From: Anisus vortex
Lineage: Eukaryota > Mollusca > Gastropoda > Planorbidae
DNA: 64,000 nt
NCBI GenBank assembly: GCA_949126835.1
Contig: OX421506.1
Coordinates: 21,255,926 to 21,319,925 of the forward strand
Direction of reading: 5' to 3'
Part shown: in pieces, positions 1 to 10,400 of the stretch
Numbering within the stretch: the stretch's first letter is position 1
Layout of the letters: each line of letters begins with the position of its first letter
Translations under genes and position numbers: made by a program
The notes under the pieces: model-generated
Told to the model about the DNA's origin: nothing
The model's input: the letters and a program-made list of their open reading frames with translations, nothing else
Databases searched by the model: none

Positions 1-608
1 ATATCTAAACCCAAAATGGTAGAAACAAAAATCAATGAAGTTTTGTTGATTTATATAATATATATATATATATATATTGGAAAGCATTTTCTGAAGAGGG
101 TGGAGGAATTTTAAAAAAAAATTATGTAAGATAGTAGATCTAAATAAGAATGAAGAGGCACCGCCCTATATATCCCTCCAGAGCCCACACAAGCCTATGT
201 AGCGCCCCAGGGCAAAAGCTTCAGCCCTGCCCCCATGCATACTGTAACTGCTAAGTTTAGTGCTATAATATTTAGACTATATTTGCCGCCCATAGAAGTG
301 TCGCCCCTGGGCATATGCCCCCCCCCCATGTGATGGCACTGCATGATCCCTCCCTGCAAGACTACTGTGGGCACAAGATGCAGCACGTGGATTTTTGAAC
401 ATTAAAAAGGAAAAAAAAACGGATGGGGGCATTTTCAACACTTTCAGAATATAAACTAAGACAACACTAACATTAGTTTAAAAAAAAAAATAAAAAAAAA
501 AATTCCAAAAAAAAATTCCAAAAAAAAAAAAAAATAAACAGCGAAAAACTTAGAATCAGGAAGAAAAAAACACAAAAGGTCAAGGCTAAAAACTCAAACC
601 CAACTTAC

Positions 609-690
609 CTGGTGCTGAGAGAATCTAAATCCAAGTCTTGGTCATCATTGCACAGTTGATCTCTTGGGTCATTACTTGACCTCTGGCCTG
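609..690 (-). CDS. E75: E75 exon: acidic segment after the ligand-binding domain
   Basis: The acceptor context is TTTACTTGTAGCAG and the donor CCAG|GTAAGT. In phase with the previous exon it encodes GQRSSNDPRDQLCNDDQ and then an Asp/Leu-rich stretch ending SLST, leaving two bases over. TAG and CAG in tandem allow two starts (690 or 687) that differ by one Ala. It resembles no textbook helix 12. The exon call rests on splice signals, phase and open frame; the following exon is outside the window. Confidence 0.75.
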
Positions 691-1396
691 CTACAAGTAA
701 ACAAAAAACATGTCATGTAACAACATGTAACAACAATATGTGCAGGCCTACATACAAACATATAATAGGGTATCCCATACAGACGATATTGGACCAAAGT
801 CCCAATGGCTAGTGAGGCAGCGTTCAGCACGATCTTACAAGCGATTGTGTGACCAGCACAATGTCAAACCACAATAATAATGCCAAGGTGCCTGCAAGAG
901 CTGGGTAGACTCACAGAATAAATATAGAAAAGGTATAGAGTATAGACTCAGGGACACGTTGCAGCTGTCTTTATGATACCAGATATTGTCATGGTAACCA
1001 TAAATTGTTAAGTTAAAAAAACAACCATATCTGATATAATAAAGAGGCTTGTGTTTACATCGAGTTACTTCTAACAATAAATACGGCAACATCATGCATA
1101 CCATTGTTTAAATTATCCCGGTTTTTCTTGTTTGTTGTTGATTAAAGGGAAAACGTGTTACCGGCAACAAGTGTGTCTGCGACCAAGTGCACGGATGTCA
1201 GAATGCCCCAAACGCCTTCAGAAGTCAACAGCAGCAGCAGAGGAAGCCCGCCCCTCTTTTTATTCAGAAAACCACCAACACACACACCAATGACTAACCG
1301 TCTGATCGTTGTCCAAAAAGGTCAACTTTTTTACCCTCTGCCTCGGGAGAAGAAAGAAGTACCGGTATGCACAGTCACGATGTCACGCGAGAAAGA

Positions 1397-1398
<2 letters not shown>

Positions 1399-1482
<84 letters not shown>

Positions 1483-1505
1483 GAGAGAAAGAAAGAGAGA
1501 GAAAC
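1399..1505. repeat. (GA)n microsatellite
   Basis: A nearly pure GA run with a few AAGGGA interruptions. It opens reading frames on both strands (Arg-Glu and Ser-Leu repeats) that are not genes. Confidence 0.95.
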
Positions 1506-1760
1506 AAAGAGAACTTATACATTAAAGACGCTCCTTCTATGAAGAAGATTATTGCGTCCTACGCTCATCCGCGGTTTGAGTCTATGCCCTGACGCCACTC
1601 GGGAAGCAAGAGTACATATATGCGTAGTTTTGTGTGTCTGTAATGTCACCAGCCGTCATTTCCACCTATTAAAAAAACTACAACAACGCATCAATCACGA
1701 CTTGATAGATGTTATAGTCGACTTTACAACTCAATGTCACTAACACTGAATAAGGGTACT

Positions 1761-2170
1761 TACTATAAGTCTAAAAAACCCGGACGAGCCGAAGCTCTTG
1801 AGCCGGGGCGTAACGCATTAGAATTGAGTTTAAAACCCTGTCCAGGCTCCAGCCACCCCACGGCACGCCGAAGGCGTGGCGTGCCATGTAAAAGGGAAGG
1901 ATTCCGCAGGCCAGCGACCGTTCACTACTGTACCCATGGGCCTCAAAGCGGCGTAGTGTGTAAACCGCCAGTACATTTATTTGAAAACACCGGCGGGCTA
2001 ACGCATGGGGGACACACCCGCAGCATGTCCGAGATCCATTGCACTGCCGAGAGGCCACCGGGTCTCGGTGGGGAGGAAGCAATGGATGCTGCAACTCAGT
2101 CTCACGACCCGCCCGGTGCCTGGATGCCTGTGCCTATAGTACAGGATTTGTGCTACCGGGTGACAATGCA
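1761..2170. mobile_element. 410-bp GC-rich insertion with perfect 13-bp target duplication
   Basis: GAATAAGGGTACT occurs at 1748-1760 and again at 2171-2183, flanking 410 bp of sequence much richer in G and C than its surroundings. It holds several short hairpins, for example GGCACGCC/GGCGTGCC near 1862-1890 and CCACCG/CGGTGG near 2057-2076. There is no poly(A), no long TIR and no recognised protein. A 13-bp duplication suggests target-primed (LINE-type) insertion. The family is not recognised. The long open frames across it on both strands look incidental. Confidence 0.7.
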
Positions 2171-2860
2171 GAATAAGGGTACTAGACTAGATCTAAATTT
2201 GTTCATCGCAATAGACATAAAAAAACAAACGACAACAGTAAACACAAAACGAAGATATCAGGACGTCTGCAACACAGCGGACCCGTGGACACTGCCATAT
2301 TATGAGGTCGCTATCAAGTCATAAATCTAGTCCTAAGAGAAAAATAATCCTGAGGTTTCGACACTTTGACTTGAGTCCAGATCTATAGTCACAGTTAAAA
2401 CCTCCATCCATTTTTTTTAAAAGCACCAAATTTAGGAACTAAATAAAGTAACAAAGTCCTCGAGCGCTTTCTGGTAAGAGCAGAAAAGTCACAGGGAACA
2501 CTTTTTTTTTTTAAATTCGGCGAAAGGCCTTACGGCGTTAAAAATATTTTGGAAAAAAACAACAGCAAAACACTAGGACTTTTGACACGTGAGACAAAAG
2601 TGACCAATCGTAAATCTAGTTCATAAATTCATTAACAAGCGGATTGGTTAAAAAAAAAAAAAACAGCTAGAACGCTGCTATTTTTAGATCAGGATTGGAG
2701 ACCCCTGTGGACAAATGGAATGGGATGGGGAGAGAGAAGAGAATCGCGTAGGAACCTGAGAAAAAAAAAAGGAAGAAAGAAAAAGACACAGCGACCGGTC
2801 TTGAAGAGAAATAACAAGGGGATGAAAAAAAGACAAAAGGTCACATAAAAAAAAAAGAAT

Positions 2861-3413
2861 GGGAGGGGCGGGCAACTAGGACGTGTTTCGAATATAGTTT
2901 AATGACTGGGAGGGCGGGCAACTAAGACGTGTTTCGAATATAGTTTAATTACTGGGAGGGGCGGGCAACTAAGACGTGTTTCGAATATAGTTTAATTACT
3001 GGGAGGGGCGGGCAACTAAGACGTGTTTCGAATATAGTTTAAATACTGGGAGGGGCGGGCAACTAAGACGTGTTTCGAATATAGTTTAATTACTGGGAGG
3101 GGCGGGCAACTAAGACGTGTTTCGAATATAGTTTAAATACTGGGAGGGGCGGGCAACTAAGACGTGTTTCGAATATAGTTTAATTACTGGGAGGGGCGGG
3201 CAACTAAGACGTGTTTCGAATATATTTTAAATACTGGGAGGGGCGGGCAACTAAGACGTGTTTCGAATATAGTTTAATTACTGGGAGGGGCGGGCAACTA
3301 AGACGTGTTTCGAATATAGTTTAAATACTGGAAGGGCGGGCAACTAAGACGTGTTTCGAATATAGTTTAATTACTGGGAGGGGCGGGCAACTGAGACGTG
3401 TTTCGAATATAGT
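2861..3413 (+). repeat. 47-bp minisatellite, about 12 units
   Basis: The unit contains GGGCGGGCAACTAAGACGTG, then TTTCGAATATAGTTTAA. From the third copy the following bases alternate TTACT and ATACT, so the array behaves as a dimer of two 47-bp subtypes. It lies in the intron between the last two visible E75 exons. Confidence 0.95.
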
Positions 3414-3487
3414 ATTGACTATGTCCAGTGACACGTTTCCTATAACTCGATCTTGTTGAAGGCTTAAATTCTCCCACCCCCGCCTCA

Positions 3488-3655
3488 TGTCTGTGGGGTG
3501 TCACTGAGCCTGCCCAGTTCTGATGGGTTCCAGACATTTGCAAAGCAAAGGCGGCTGGGCATTGTGCTGGCCGCACAGTCACCTAGTACCCTATGCCGAG
3601 GTACAGGAAACCTTTGAACGCTGCTGCTTTACCGGCCCTATGGATCAATTTACGT
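3488..3655 (+). mobile_element. tRNA-derived SINE body, 5' truncated and diverged
   Basis: It shares the body landmarks of the other SINE copies here: CCCAGTTCTGATGGGT, AAAGGCGGCTGGGCATTGTG, CTGGCCGCACAGTCACCTAGTA and the ending CCTATGGATCAATTT. The tRNA-like head is missing. Confidence 0.75.
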
Positions 3656-4039
3656 AAACACTTTAGCCATATGATTAGGAATTGGTGCTGCCCGTGAATT
3701 CTGATTATAGACTAAGTATACATATTATAGGCCCTTGTGTGTGTAATATTTTTAATTGATAGAACTTGTTTAAAGTACACGTTCAAAAATGAAATACCTA
3801 GGACGACAACGAGAAAAGAACGCTAGTATATTCTGTGTATTCTATTTACTTTATAAAACACGTCTGTTCTGGATGTGTAGCCTGGAGCAGTGGCATGTAT
3901 ACAATTACACCCACTGCCATTTCACAACGTCGTGTACTAAAACACCCTCGTGCGTAGGTTTCGGGTTTTGAGCCATCCAAAGGAAAAACTAGATCCCCCA
4001 CGAGCATTTGTTCCTATTCCTTCTGGGTCGCTGTTCTGA

Positions 4040-4228
4040 GAATGAGAGAACGGCAGGAGAAAGAAAGAGATGGGAGGGGATAGAGTGGGGGGGGGAAAGA
4101 AAGAGGAAGGGGGAGAGCGGGAGAGGAGTGAGAAAGAGAGGGAGAACGCGAGAGAGGGAGAGAGTAAGAAAGAGAGAGAGAGAGGGAGAGAGAAAGAAAG
4201 AGAGAGAGGGAGACAGTGAACGAGACAG
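4040..4228. repeat. Polypurine GA/GGA-rich tract
   Basis: Purine-only sequence on the plus strand with degenerate GAGAGG repeats. Long frames on both strands here are low-complexity artefacts. Confidence 0.9.
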
Positions 4229-4856
4229 ATAATTCTCAGGCACAAAACCTGTTAGGGTGCTTAGAATCAATTCAGTTATTGATATTGTCTCCAAGGTGAA
4301 TGGGGATTATTTAACATAATATTCGTTCAATCCATAGATGAATTAGTTGGTTTTAATTAAAGGGAGGTAATTAGCTATGTGTAGAGCTCCCTTGGTTTTC
4401 TCCATCTAGGCAACTGGTTATTCCTATTTGTATAAGATTTCTAGTTTTGATTTGTTGGTTTTTTTTAGTCATCACTAGTGGGAGGCCATGGGGTGGAGGG
4501 GTGCCCTGATGCCATACCTGATTATTAGTAGTGCTAGGAGGGCAGGGCGCTGTGCTTTAGGAGCAAGAAAATCTATAGCGGCAGTGTGGGGGGGGGGGGG
4601 GCACAACTGTGACATCTATAGGGCAGAGGAGGTTGGGTTTGGGGTGGGGGCCAAGTTGTTATAGATGTAGTTTCATTACTAATTGGTCTGAAGTCTGAGT
4701 GCATGTACGTGTGTATATAAAATAATATATATATCAATATGTGTTGGAGAAATAGTGTTCTTGTGGAACAAAGACAAGCAGCCTACAAGGTTTTGCTAGT
4801 ATATAGATAAGCAGTCAGATGTTTGTTATTGGAATTTAACAGTAGCTGTATGCCAT

Positions 4857-5080
4857 GGGCACAGTGGCAGAGCATCAGTGCGTTTGGCTGGCATACGAAA
4901 GGTCCTAGGTTTGAATCCTGGTGACGGCTAGGATTTGTTCTCGGGTCTGGAGGGTGTCCCTGAGTCTACCCAGCTCTGATGGGTACCTGACCTTAGTTGG
5001 GGTAAAGTAAAGGCAGCGGGGCATTGTGCTGGCCACACAGTCCCCTAGTATGTCATGGCCACATGATTAGAAGTTTAGTC
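4857..5080 (+). mobile_element. tRNA-derived SINE
   Basis: The head has a tRNA-like B box (GGTTTGAATCC) after a weak A box (TGGCAGAGCATC). The shared body follows (GAGTCTACCCAGCTCTGATG, TTAGTTGGGGTAAAGTAAAG, GCTGGCCACACAGTC). It is the same family as 9734-9992. Confidence 0.85.
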
Positions 5081-5384
5081 AAGTTTAGAACTCACTAGAG
5101 GAGAGTTACAATTTTTAAAAAAATACAACCAGCTGTGCATTAAAAAAATAATAGATGCAAAAAAAAAAAAAATAAGAAGAAACAGATATTCTATATTAAA
5201 ATAATCAGAACAATTTATGCAGAGACAGTTCAACTCTCCATTGTGCTACAAAGAGCCCCAAACATGTGACAGCACCCTCAAAAGTGTGATTGGAATCTAT
5301 CCTGTGATAGTAAACTAGGATGATGAAGAACCTCTAATGTTTTATAGCCCTCCCAACACATAATTAAAATATGAATTCCAGAAA

Positions 5385-5725
5385 CAGTAAACCCTCGCTA
5401 CTTCGCGGCCGACATTCGCGGATTCACGAATTCGAGGATATCTTTCATTATATTATATGAAATAATATATTGCGGATTTTCCGGAAATTTCAAAAATAGT
5501 CGCGATATATTGCTAAACATTTGTGCCTGTGTACTGTATGTACTTACTGTAGATATCTTTACATTAATGTAAAGGGTGGTTTGTTAACAGTACGTAAAGG
5601 GAGGGTTTTAAAAGTCAGAATACACGTTAAATAAATACTGTAAATATGGTGTCCATACTTCACGGAATTTCAGCTATTGTGGCCGGTCTCAGAACCTATC
5701 TACTGCGATAAACAAGGGTTCACTG
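5385..5725. mobile_element. pogo/Tigger-like MITE
   Basis: The left end CAGTAAACCCTCGCTACTTCG and the right end, read on the other strand as CAGTGAACCCTTGTTTATCG, form imperfect terminal inverted repeats of the pogo/Tigger type. The right end is followed by TA. It is about 340 bp with no coding capacity. It ends about 20 bp downstream of the splice donor of the E75 exon at 5747-5923. Confidence 0.75.
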
Positions 5726-5746
5726 TAATAATTTTAAATAGTTTAC

Positions 5747-5923
5747 CTATGGACTTCTCTGAATGCAGGGTGTTGAGGGTACGCAGGTCCGTCGTCTTCA
5801 TCAGCAACTTGGCGAAGAGGGTGCCATCCTCCTTGTGGTTGGTGTTGATGATGTTCTGGAGAGCTTCCGTCAGCTTGTTCTGGATCCTCTCCACTTGCTC
5901 AACGTTTCGCAGGCCAGGCCGAT
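5747..5923 (-). CDS. E75: E75 exon: ligand-binding domain helices 9-11 with haem-ligand His
   Basis: The acceptor is TTGTTGACAG and the donor ATAG|GTAAAC. It completes Asp and encodes 58 residues, starting RPGLRNVEQVERIQNKL and ending DLRTLNTLHSEKSI, plus one base. The His of LHSEK matches the axial haem His of Rev-erb and E75. The usual hydrophobic residues after HSEK (LLxF in relatives) are replaced by SI and a splice site. A pogo-like MITE ends about 20 bp beyond the donor. Confidence 0.95.
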
Positions 5924-6726
5924 CTGTCAACAAGACAATATATTTAGAGCAGGGCAATAAGCTCATTCATCACACAGATATTGTCTCGATAGAAAATAGT
6001 TGAAGATTGAAGTCCTGCCCATTACTCTTGCTTCAATTATGTAAAGCACTTCGAATTGGCCGTATTGCTGCTGAGAGTTAACACCCTTGCCCCTTATACA
6101 AGTCAATCTTTTATGACTGACTTGTACAAAACGTACATTTTTTTTTTCTTTAAATTTTGTAATAAAATATTTTTTTTATAGTCTTTGAATTGCTTCAGGC
6201 ATGGTAGCCTAAAATTGTGTTTTATATTTTGTGCATATTTTTTTTTTAAATGTGGGTTAGTTTTAGTGGTTGTGGGGTACAGGAAATTGATTTTGAAGAA
6301 GAATGCCTTCATTTTCTTCAACTGATGTCAGGTACCCAACAAGCTGGGTAGACAAAGAAAATGCCCCGCTCTTCTACCAAATGGGCTGCCCATTATTTGG
6401 GGCGCTAGATTTTAGTGCTCACTGTGATGTTAGAAATGGTTATTCATTCAACCCTTTTGCATGTAGAAAATTCGAGGTATATGGCCTAATACTGATGGCT
6501 ATAGAACAGTACAGTAAACATTGGACACACAATCTCTTCATAGGCAATAGTAAAAAAAACTATTACTTTTTTCTCTTTTTATTTTTTCTTTCAACTAAGA
6601 AAGTCTCACAGACTTATGTACTCTTTTCACAATGAGAAGTTTGGGCTGCAGCATTAAGTCCTAAGGTTGGTTCGATGTTTAGTGTAGAGTTTTTTTTTAC
6701 TGCTGAGCGATGTGCCAAACTCTTAC

Positions 6727-6847
6727 CTGGCGACATGAGAACAACAGCAGAGAACACAGCGATCTCATCATCATTCAGGCACATCCTGTTGAAGCGCTCA
6801 GCAAAATCAAACATGGAGTCAAGCAGAAAGCCGACATTTGTGGTCAC
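6727..6847 (-). CDS. E75: E75 exon: ligand-binding domain helices 7-8
   Basis: The acceptor is AATGTGCAG and the donor CCAG|GTAAGA. It encodes 40 residues plus one base. The core is FLLDSMFDFAERFNRMCLNDDEIAVFSAVVLMSP; compare the MFDFSEKLN and LFTAVVLVS segments of Rev-erb. This region forms the dimer face in the family. A 17-bp tandem repeat starts about 30 bp outside the acceptor. Confidence 0.95.
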
Positions 6848-6875
6848 CTGCACATTAAAGAAAATGGAAAAACTT

Positions 6876-7010
6876 AATCACTTGACCAATTAAATCACTT
6901 GACCAATTAAATCACTTGACCAATTAAATCACTTGACCAATTAAATCACTTGACCATTCAAAACACTAGACCAATCAAAACACTTAACCAATCAAAACAA
7001 TTCACCAATC
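6876..7010 (+). repeat. 17-bp tandem repeat (CACTTGACCAATTAAAT)
   Basis: About four exact and three to four diverged units. The array lies in the intron just upstream (on the minus strand) of the E75 exon at 6727-6847. Confidence 0.9.
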
Positions 7011-7287
7011 AAAGACACAACTGTCTTGCTTGAAGTTTAAAAGAGACTTTTTTTTTCATTTAATGAAAAATATATTCACGCAAGAGGGATTCAAACCCAC
7101 AATTTTTCACATTGTTCTACAGACCACAATCCTGGGGTTCAGACCACAATCCTGGGGTTTCAAATTGTACAGTTTCGAAAAACAACAACAGTAACATAAT
7201 GGTCATTTTGTTATGAGACACATGAAAGCAAAAAGTGTTGTTTTTTTTGTCTGCTATCCTATCTGTCCAAGAAGAAGAACAACTTAC

Positions 7288-7395
7288 GGTAGATGACTGC
7301 CTCCTGTACAGCTTGCCACCTGTAAACATCATCGTGTTTGAGACAGGGTCGAACAGACAGGCCAGGCGCACCAGCAACACCTCAAAAGTACCAGC
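7288..7395 (-). CDS. E75: E75 exon: ligand-binding domain helices 5-6
   Basis: The acceptor is CTGTCTGTCAG and the donor ACC|GTAAGT. It encodes 36 residues starting AGTFEVLLVRLACLFDP, the helix 5 segment that directly follows LLK in Rev-erb and E75. The phase is 0 at both ends. A beta-turn region follows (MMFTGGKLYRRQSST), matching the position of MFLS in vertebrate Rev-erb. Confidence 0.96.
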
Positions 7396-8109
7396 CTGAC
7401 AGACAGAAAGAAAAAAAATTTCCATGTTTAATAAACTTAAATTTTTATCACATGAGAAAGTTACTGTATATATATTTTTAACAGAAAAAGCTTTTAAACT
7501 CTTTTAAATTCCCCAAAAAAATTCCTTACTTTTTCTTTCAAAAATGTAAATCTAGACATTTGTTTACAATGAAAATGCAACGCTACATAAGCCTAAGAAA
7601 AACGCAGACTTTACTTAATTCTAATTGTCTGCCTAAGGATTAGTGAAAGAATTCCTGATTTATTTTTGTAGCTTATATACAATACAATATTTATAGTTAA
7701 GCTATTTTGTATTTTTTAAATGAGAAACAGTAGAAAAAAAAAATTCAGTCTATGCATTTGTGCAAAGTACACCAAAACCCACTTCGACATTAGTTTTCTT
7801 CTGACATTGCTCAAGAACGGATTAGAGAGTAAAAAAGGAAATGCAACAAATTTTTTCTGTACTTTAGACGCAGATAGCAGAAACAATACGCTTTCAATAG
7901 CCATTGCATGCAAAGGTTTGTTTGTCAAATAGACATACACTTTCGATTAACCAACGTGATTTTAGTCTCCTTTAACAAGAATTAGTCCTTGCATGCAAAA
8001 CATGCTTTCAATTCTCTTGTTCTTCCGAGCGTTTGATTAGATTATCCCTTTATATTTCTGAGTTCAATGCTTTGTTATTACTACTTCACTTTGTTAACTC
8101 TCTTTCCTA

Positions 8110-8610
8110 TTTAACTATAGGACAAATGATGTTATCTTTGTTAGGATTGAATATATTTACTATTTAACTATAGGACAAATGATGTTATCTTTGTTAGGAG
8201 TGAATATATTTACTATTTAACTATAGGACAAATGATGTTATCTTTGTTAGGAGTGAATATATTTACTATTTAACTATAGGACAAATGATGTTATCTTTGA
8301 TAGGAGCAAGGGCGAAGCCACAGGGGGGGGGCTGAGGAGGGCTAAGCCCCCCCTGGAATTAAAAAAAAATATTTTTTTCAACTGATTTTTTTAAAATATG
8401 CACTAAATTAGCAAAAAATTTGGTAAATCTTTGTCACCCGAAAGTTGAGCCCCCCCTGGTATTTGGTAAATATTTGTCACGCGAAAGTTCAGACCCCCTG
8501 GAAAAAATTTCTGGCTTCGCCCCTGGTTAGGAGTGAATATATTTACTATTTAACTATAGGACAAATGATGTTATCTTTGTTAAGAGTGAATATTCTGTTT
8601 CCTCAATATT
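8110..8610 (+). repeat. About 55-bp tandem repeat, interrupted by a MITE
   Basis: Units contain TATTTAACTATAGGACAAAT, then GATGTTATCTTTGTTAGGAG and TGAATATATTTAC. Four copies precede 8307. The array resumes at 8526 after the hAT MITE, so the insertion happened inside the array. Confidence 0.9.
8307..8525. mobile_element. 219-bp hAT-type MITE with 8-bp target duplication
   Basis: The ends CAAGGGCGAAGCCA and TGGCTTCGCCCCTG are terminal inverted repeats. GATAGGAG (8299-8306) and GTTAGGAG (8526-8533) form an 8-bp duplication with one mismatch. An 8-bp duplication with CAGGGG-type termini is the hAT signature. It has no coding sequence. The insertion target is the tandem array at 8110-8610. Confidence 0.85.
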
Positions 8611-8642
8611 TTCTAAAAGTTATTTTTTAAAATTAAAATCAC

Positions 8643-8810
8643 CTTGAGCAGTGTCACTTGGTCATCCTGATTGAGAAGTACGAAGCCTGGGATGCCTTTG
8701 GCAAAGTCCACCACAGACTTGATGGCCGGCGTGAAGCTTTCCGAGAAGTCAGAGAGGTTGTTTCTGTTGGCGTTGGTATCCATTCCCATCTCATTGTTCA
8801 AGGGACAAGC
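8643..8810 (-). CDS. E75: E75 exon: start of ligand-binding domain with haem-ligand Cys
   Basis: The acceptor is CGCCAG and the donor CTCAAG|GTGATT. It encodes 56 residues from ACPLNNEM to QVTLLK. The Cys in ACPLN aligns with the axial haem-thiolate Cys of Rev-erb (CPM motif). The block SFTPAIKSVVDFAKGIPGF...DQVTLLK is helix 3 to helix 4, the nuclear receptor signature that forms the co-regulator surface. Haem binding is inferred from the family. Confidence 0.96.
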
Positions 8811-9415
8811 CTGGCGATACAAATGTAACAAGATCAACATAATATTTCAACTTATAAAAGATTAAAAAAATGCACCACATTTTATACGATTATCATTATA
8901 TATAAAATTCTGTAAGATCAACATAATGTCTTGACTTATATAAGAGATTGACATATTTTAACTTTGACATTAAACTTTTTTTGTAGGACTCTAATAAGCA
9001 GATTTTATCAAATTTCATATTGAGACAAGCTGATTTACACACTGTTGATGGGCATTACGATTGGAAACTAGTTTTTAAAAAAGTTTGTATAACTGTAAGC
9101 ATTAAAAGCTTGTGATAACATTAATAATTCCAACAACAATAATTTTATGATAAAAAAACTATTAGTGAATGATAACATTTTGACAGGCTTTTAGATAATG
9201 CAGTAATTGAGCAGAAAAGTCAATATTTAAATAGTAGGCTAAGTAATGTTTAAAATTTAAAATAAAAAGCTGATTTGTTTAAATGTAAAGATATCCAGAG
9301 CATGACAAGATTTCAACAGATAAATTTGTGTCAAGCAAAGTACCATGTGGACAGCTCCACGCACCTGACACTGCTTTGCATGGTAGAAGGGGGTCCCACA
9401 ATTTCAGCCACTTAC

Positions 9416-9654
9416 CATGTTGGCGGGGCAGGTCACAAACTCCTGGTTCTGCAGGGCCCGCTCCCTCATCTGCTTGGCCTTGAGCTGCGGGATGTCGCAG
9501 GTGTGGCGGTGGGAGGCCACCACGGCAGACACCATGTCCTGGTCACTGGCCAGCAAGGTGTTCAGCTCCGTGCTCTGGGAGGCCAGGTTCTTCCTCTGCA
9601 TCTGCTCGATGATCCTGGCCTTTTCTTTCTTGGGGACTCGGCCAAATCTCACGG
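9416..9654 (-). CDS. E75: E75 exon: C-terminal extension and hinge
   Basis: The acceptor is GTAACACAG and the donor ATG|GTAAGT. After completing Ala it encodes 79 residues starting VRFGRVPKKEKARIIEQMQ. This is the GRIP-like C-terminal extension that contacts AT-rich bases 5' of the half-site in Rev-erb/E75 receptors. A long, helical, Gln-rich hinge follows (QLKAKQMRERALQNQ). The exon ends TCPANM in phase 0. Confidence 0.96.
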
Positions 9655-9733
9655 CTGTGTTACACAAAAAAACAAAAAACTTGTAGCAGAAATAAACATG
9701 AAATACAAAATAAATAATTGTAAGCTTTAAACA

Positions 9734-9992
9734 GGGGGCACGGTAGCCGAGCGGAAGCGCGTTCGACTGGCGTGCCGAAGGTCCCGGGTTCGAATCCTGG
9801 TGCAGGCTAGGATTTTTTCCCGGGTCTGTTTGGTAGCCCTGAGTCTACCCAGCTCTGATGGGTACCTGATATTAGTTGGGGTTAAGTAAAGGCGGCTGTG
9901 CATCGTGGTGGCCACACAATCACCTAGTATGCCGTGGCCACAGAAACTGGTGAATGCTGCTTATCGGACCTATGGATCAACTCGGTCCGACT
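9734..9992 (+). mobile_element. tRNA-derived SINE, best-preserved copy
   Basis: Pol III boxes are present: A box TAGCCGAGCGG (9744-9754) and B box GGTTCGAATCC (9787-9797). The body has TGAGTCTACCCAGCTCTGAT, TTAGTTGGGGTTAAGTAAAG and GGTGGCCACACAATCACC. At least eight related copies lie in this window. It sits between two E75 exons, in the opposite orientation to the gene. Confidence 0.92.
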
Positions 9993-10362
9993 CAATATTT
10001 ATTGTATATTACTTATTATAACCCCCAAAAAATATTTAAAGACTTATTCATTAGCAAAGACATTTTAGGTGGACATTTTAAAAAAAAGGAATTTTGGAGT
10101 TACATTTTTAAAACAAAATGAAAGTTTCTTTATTTACCTTAGTTGGTTACAAAAGAGACATTTAAAAAAAAGAGACATTTTTACAAATTAGTCACTGTTA
10201 AGAGAATTTTTTTTTCAAAGGACATATTTCACTGAAGAGTCATTTTTACGAACAAAGATGTTTCAGGGAGCATATTTTGTCTTTAAAGAAAAATACTTTC
10301 TTTCCTATCTCCTTTCATTTTTAACTTCTATAACAAGCAGAAAGAATTCTAGAATTACTTAC

Positions 10363-10400
10363 CATCTCTTGACATTCCAACAAAAATACATTTTTTCAAC
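10363..10400 (-). CDS. E75: E75 micro-exon: end of DNA-binding domain
   Basis: This 38-nt exon has acceptor TTTTTCAG and donor G|GTAAGT. It completes the split Arg codon and encodes LKKCIFVGMSRD plus one base. The segment LKKC..VGMSRD is the conserved C-terminal helix of the NR1D DNA-binding domain. Phe replaces the Ala usual in E75 (CIAVGM). Both flanking phases match the neighbouring exons exactly. Confidence 0.95.

Noticed and set aside
1155..1592. 145-codon plus-strand frame rich in Arg-Glu
   Set aside because: Most of it is the (GA)n microsatellite; the rest has no recognisable domain.
1734..2324. 196-codon plus and 107-codon minus frames over the 410-bp insertion
   Set aside because: They cross both target duplications or depend on the GC-rich composition, with no protein family match.
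5677..6003. Plus-strand frames at 5677-6003, 9275-9730 and 8671-8865
   Set aside because: They are antisense shadows of the E75 exons, which have splice sites and homology on the minus strand.
9734..9805. Functional tRNA gene
   Set aside because: A and B boxes are present, but the stems do not form a proper cloverleaf and a SINE body follows; at least eight other copies share that body.
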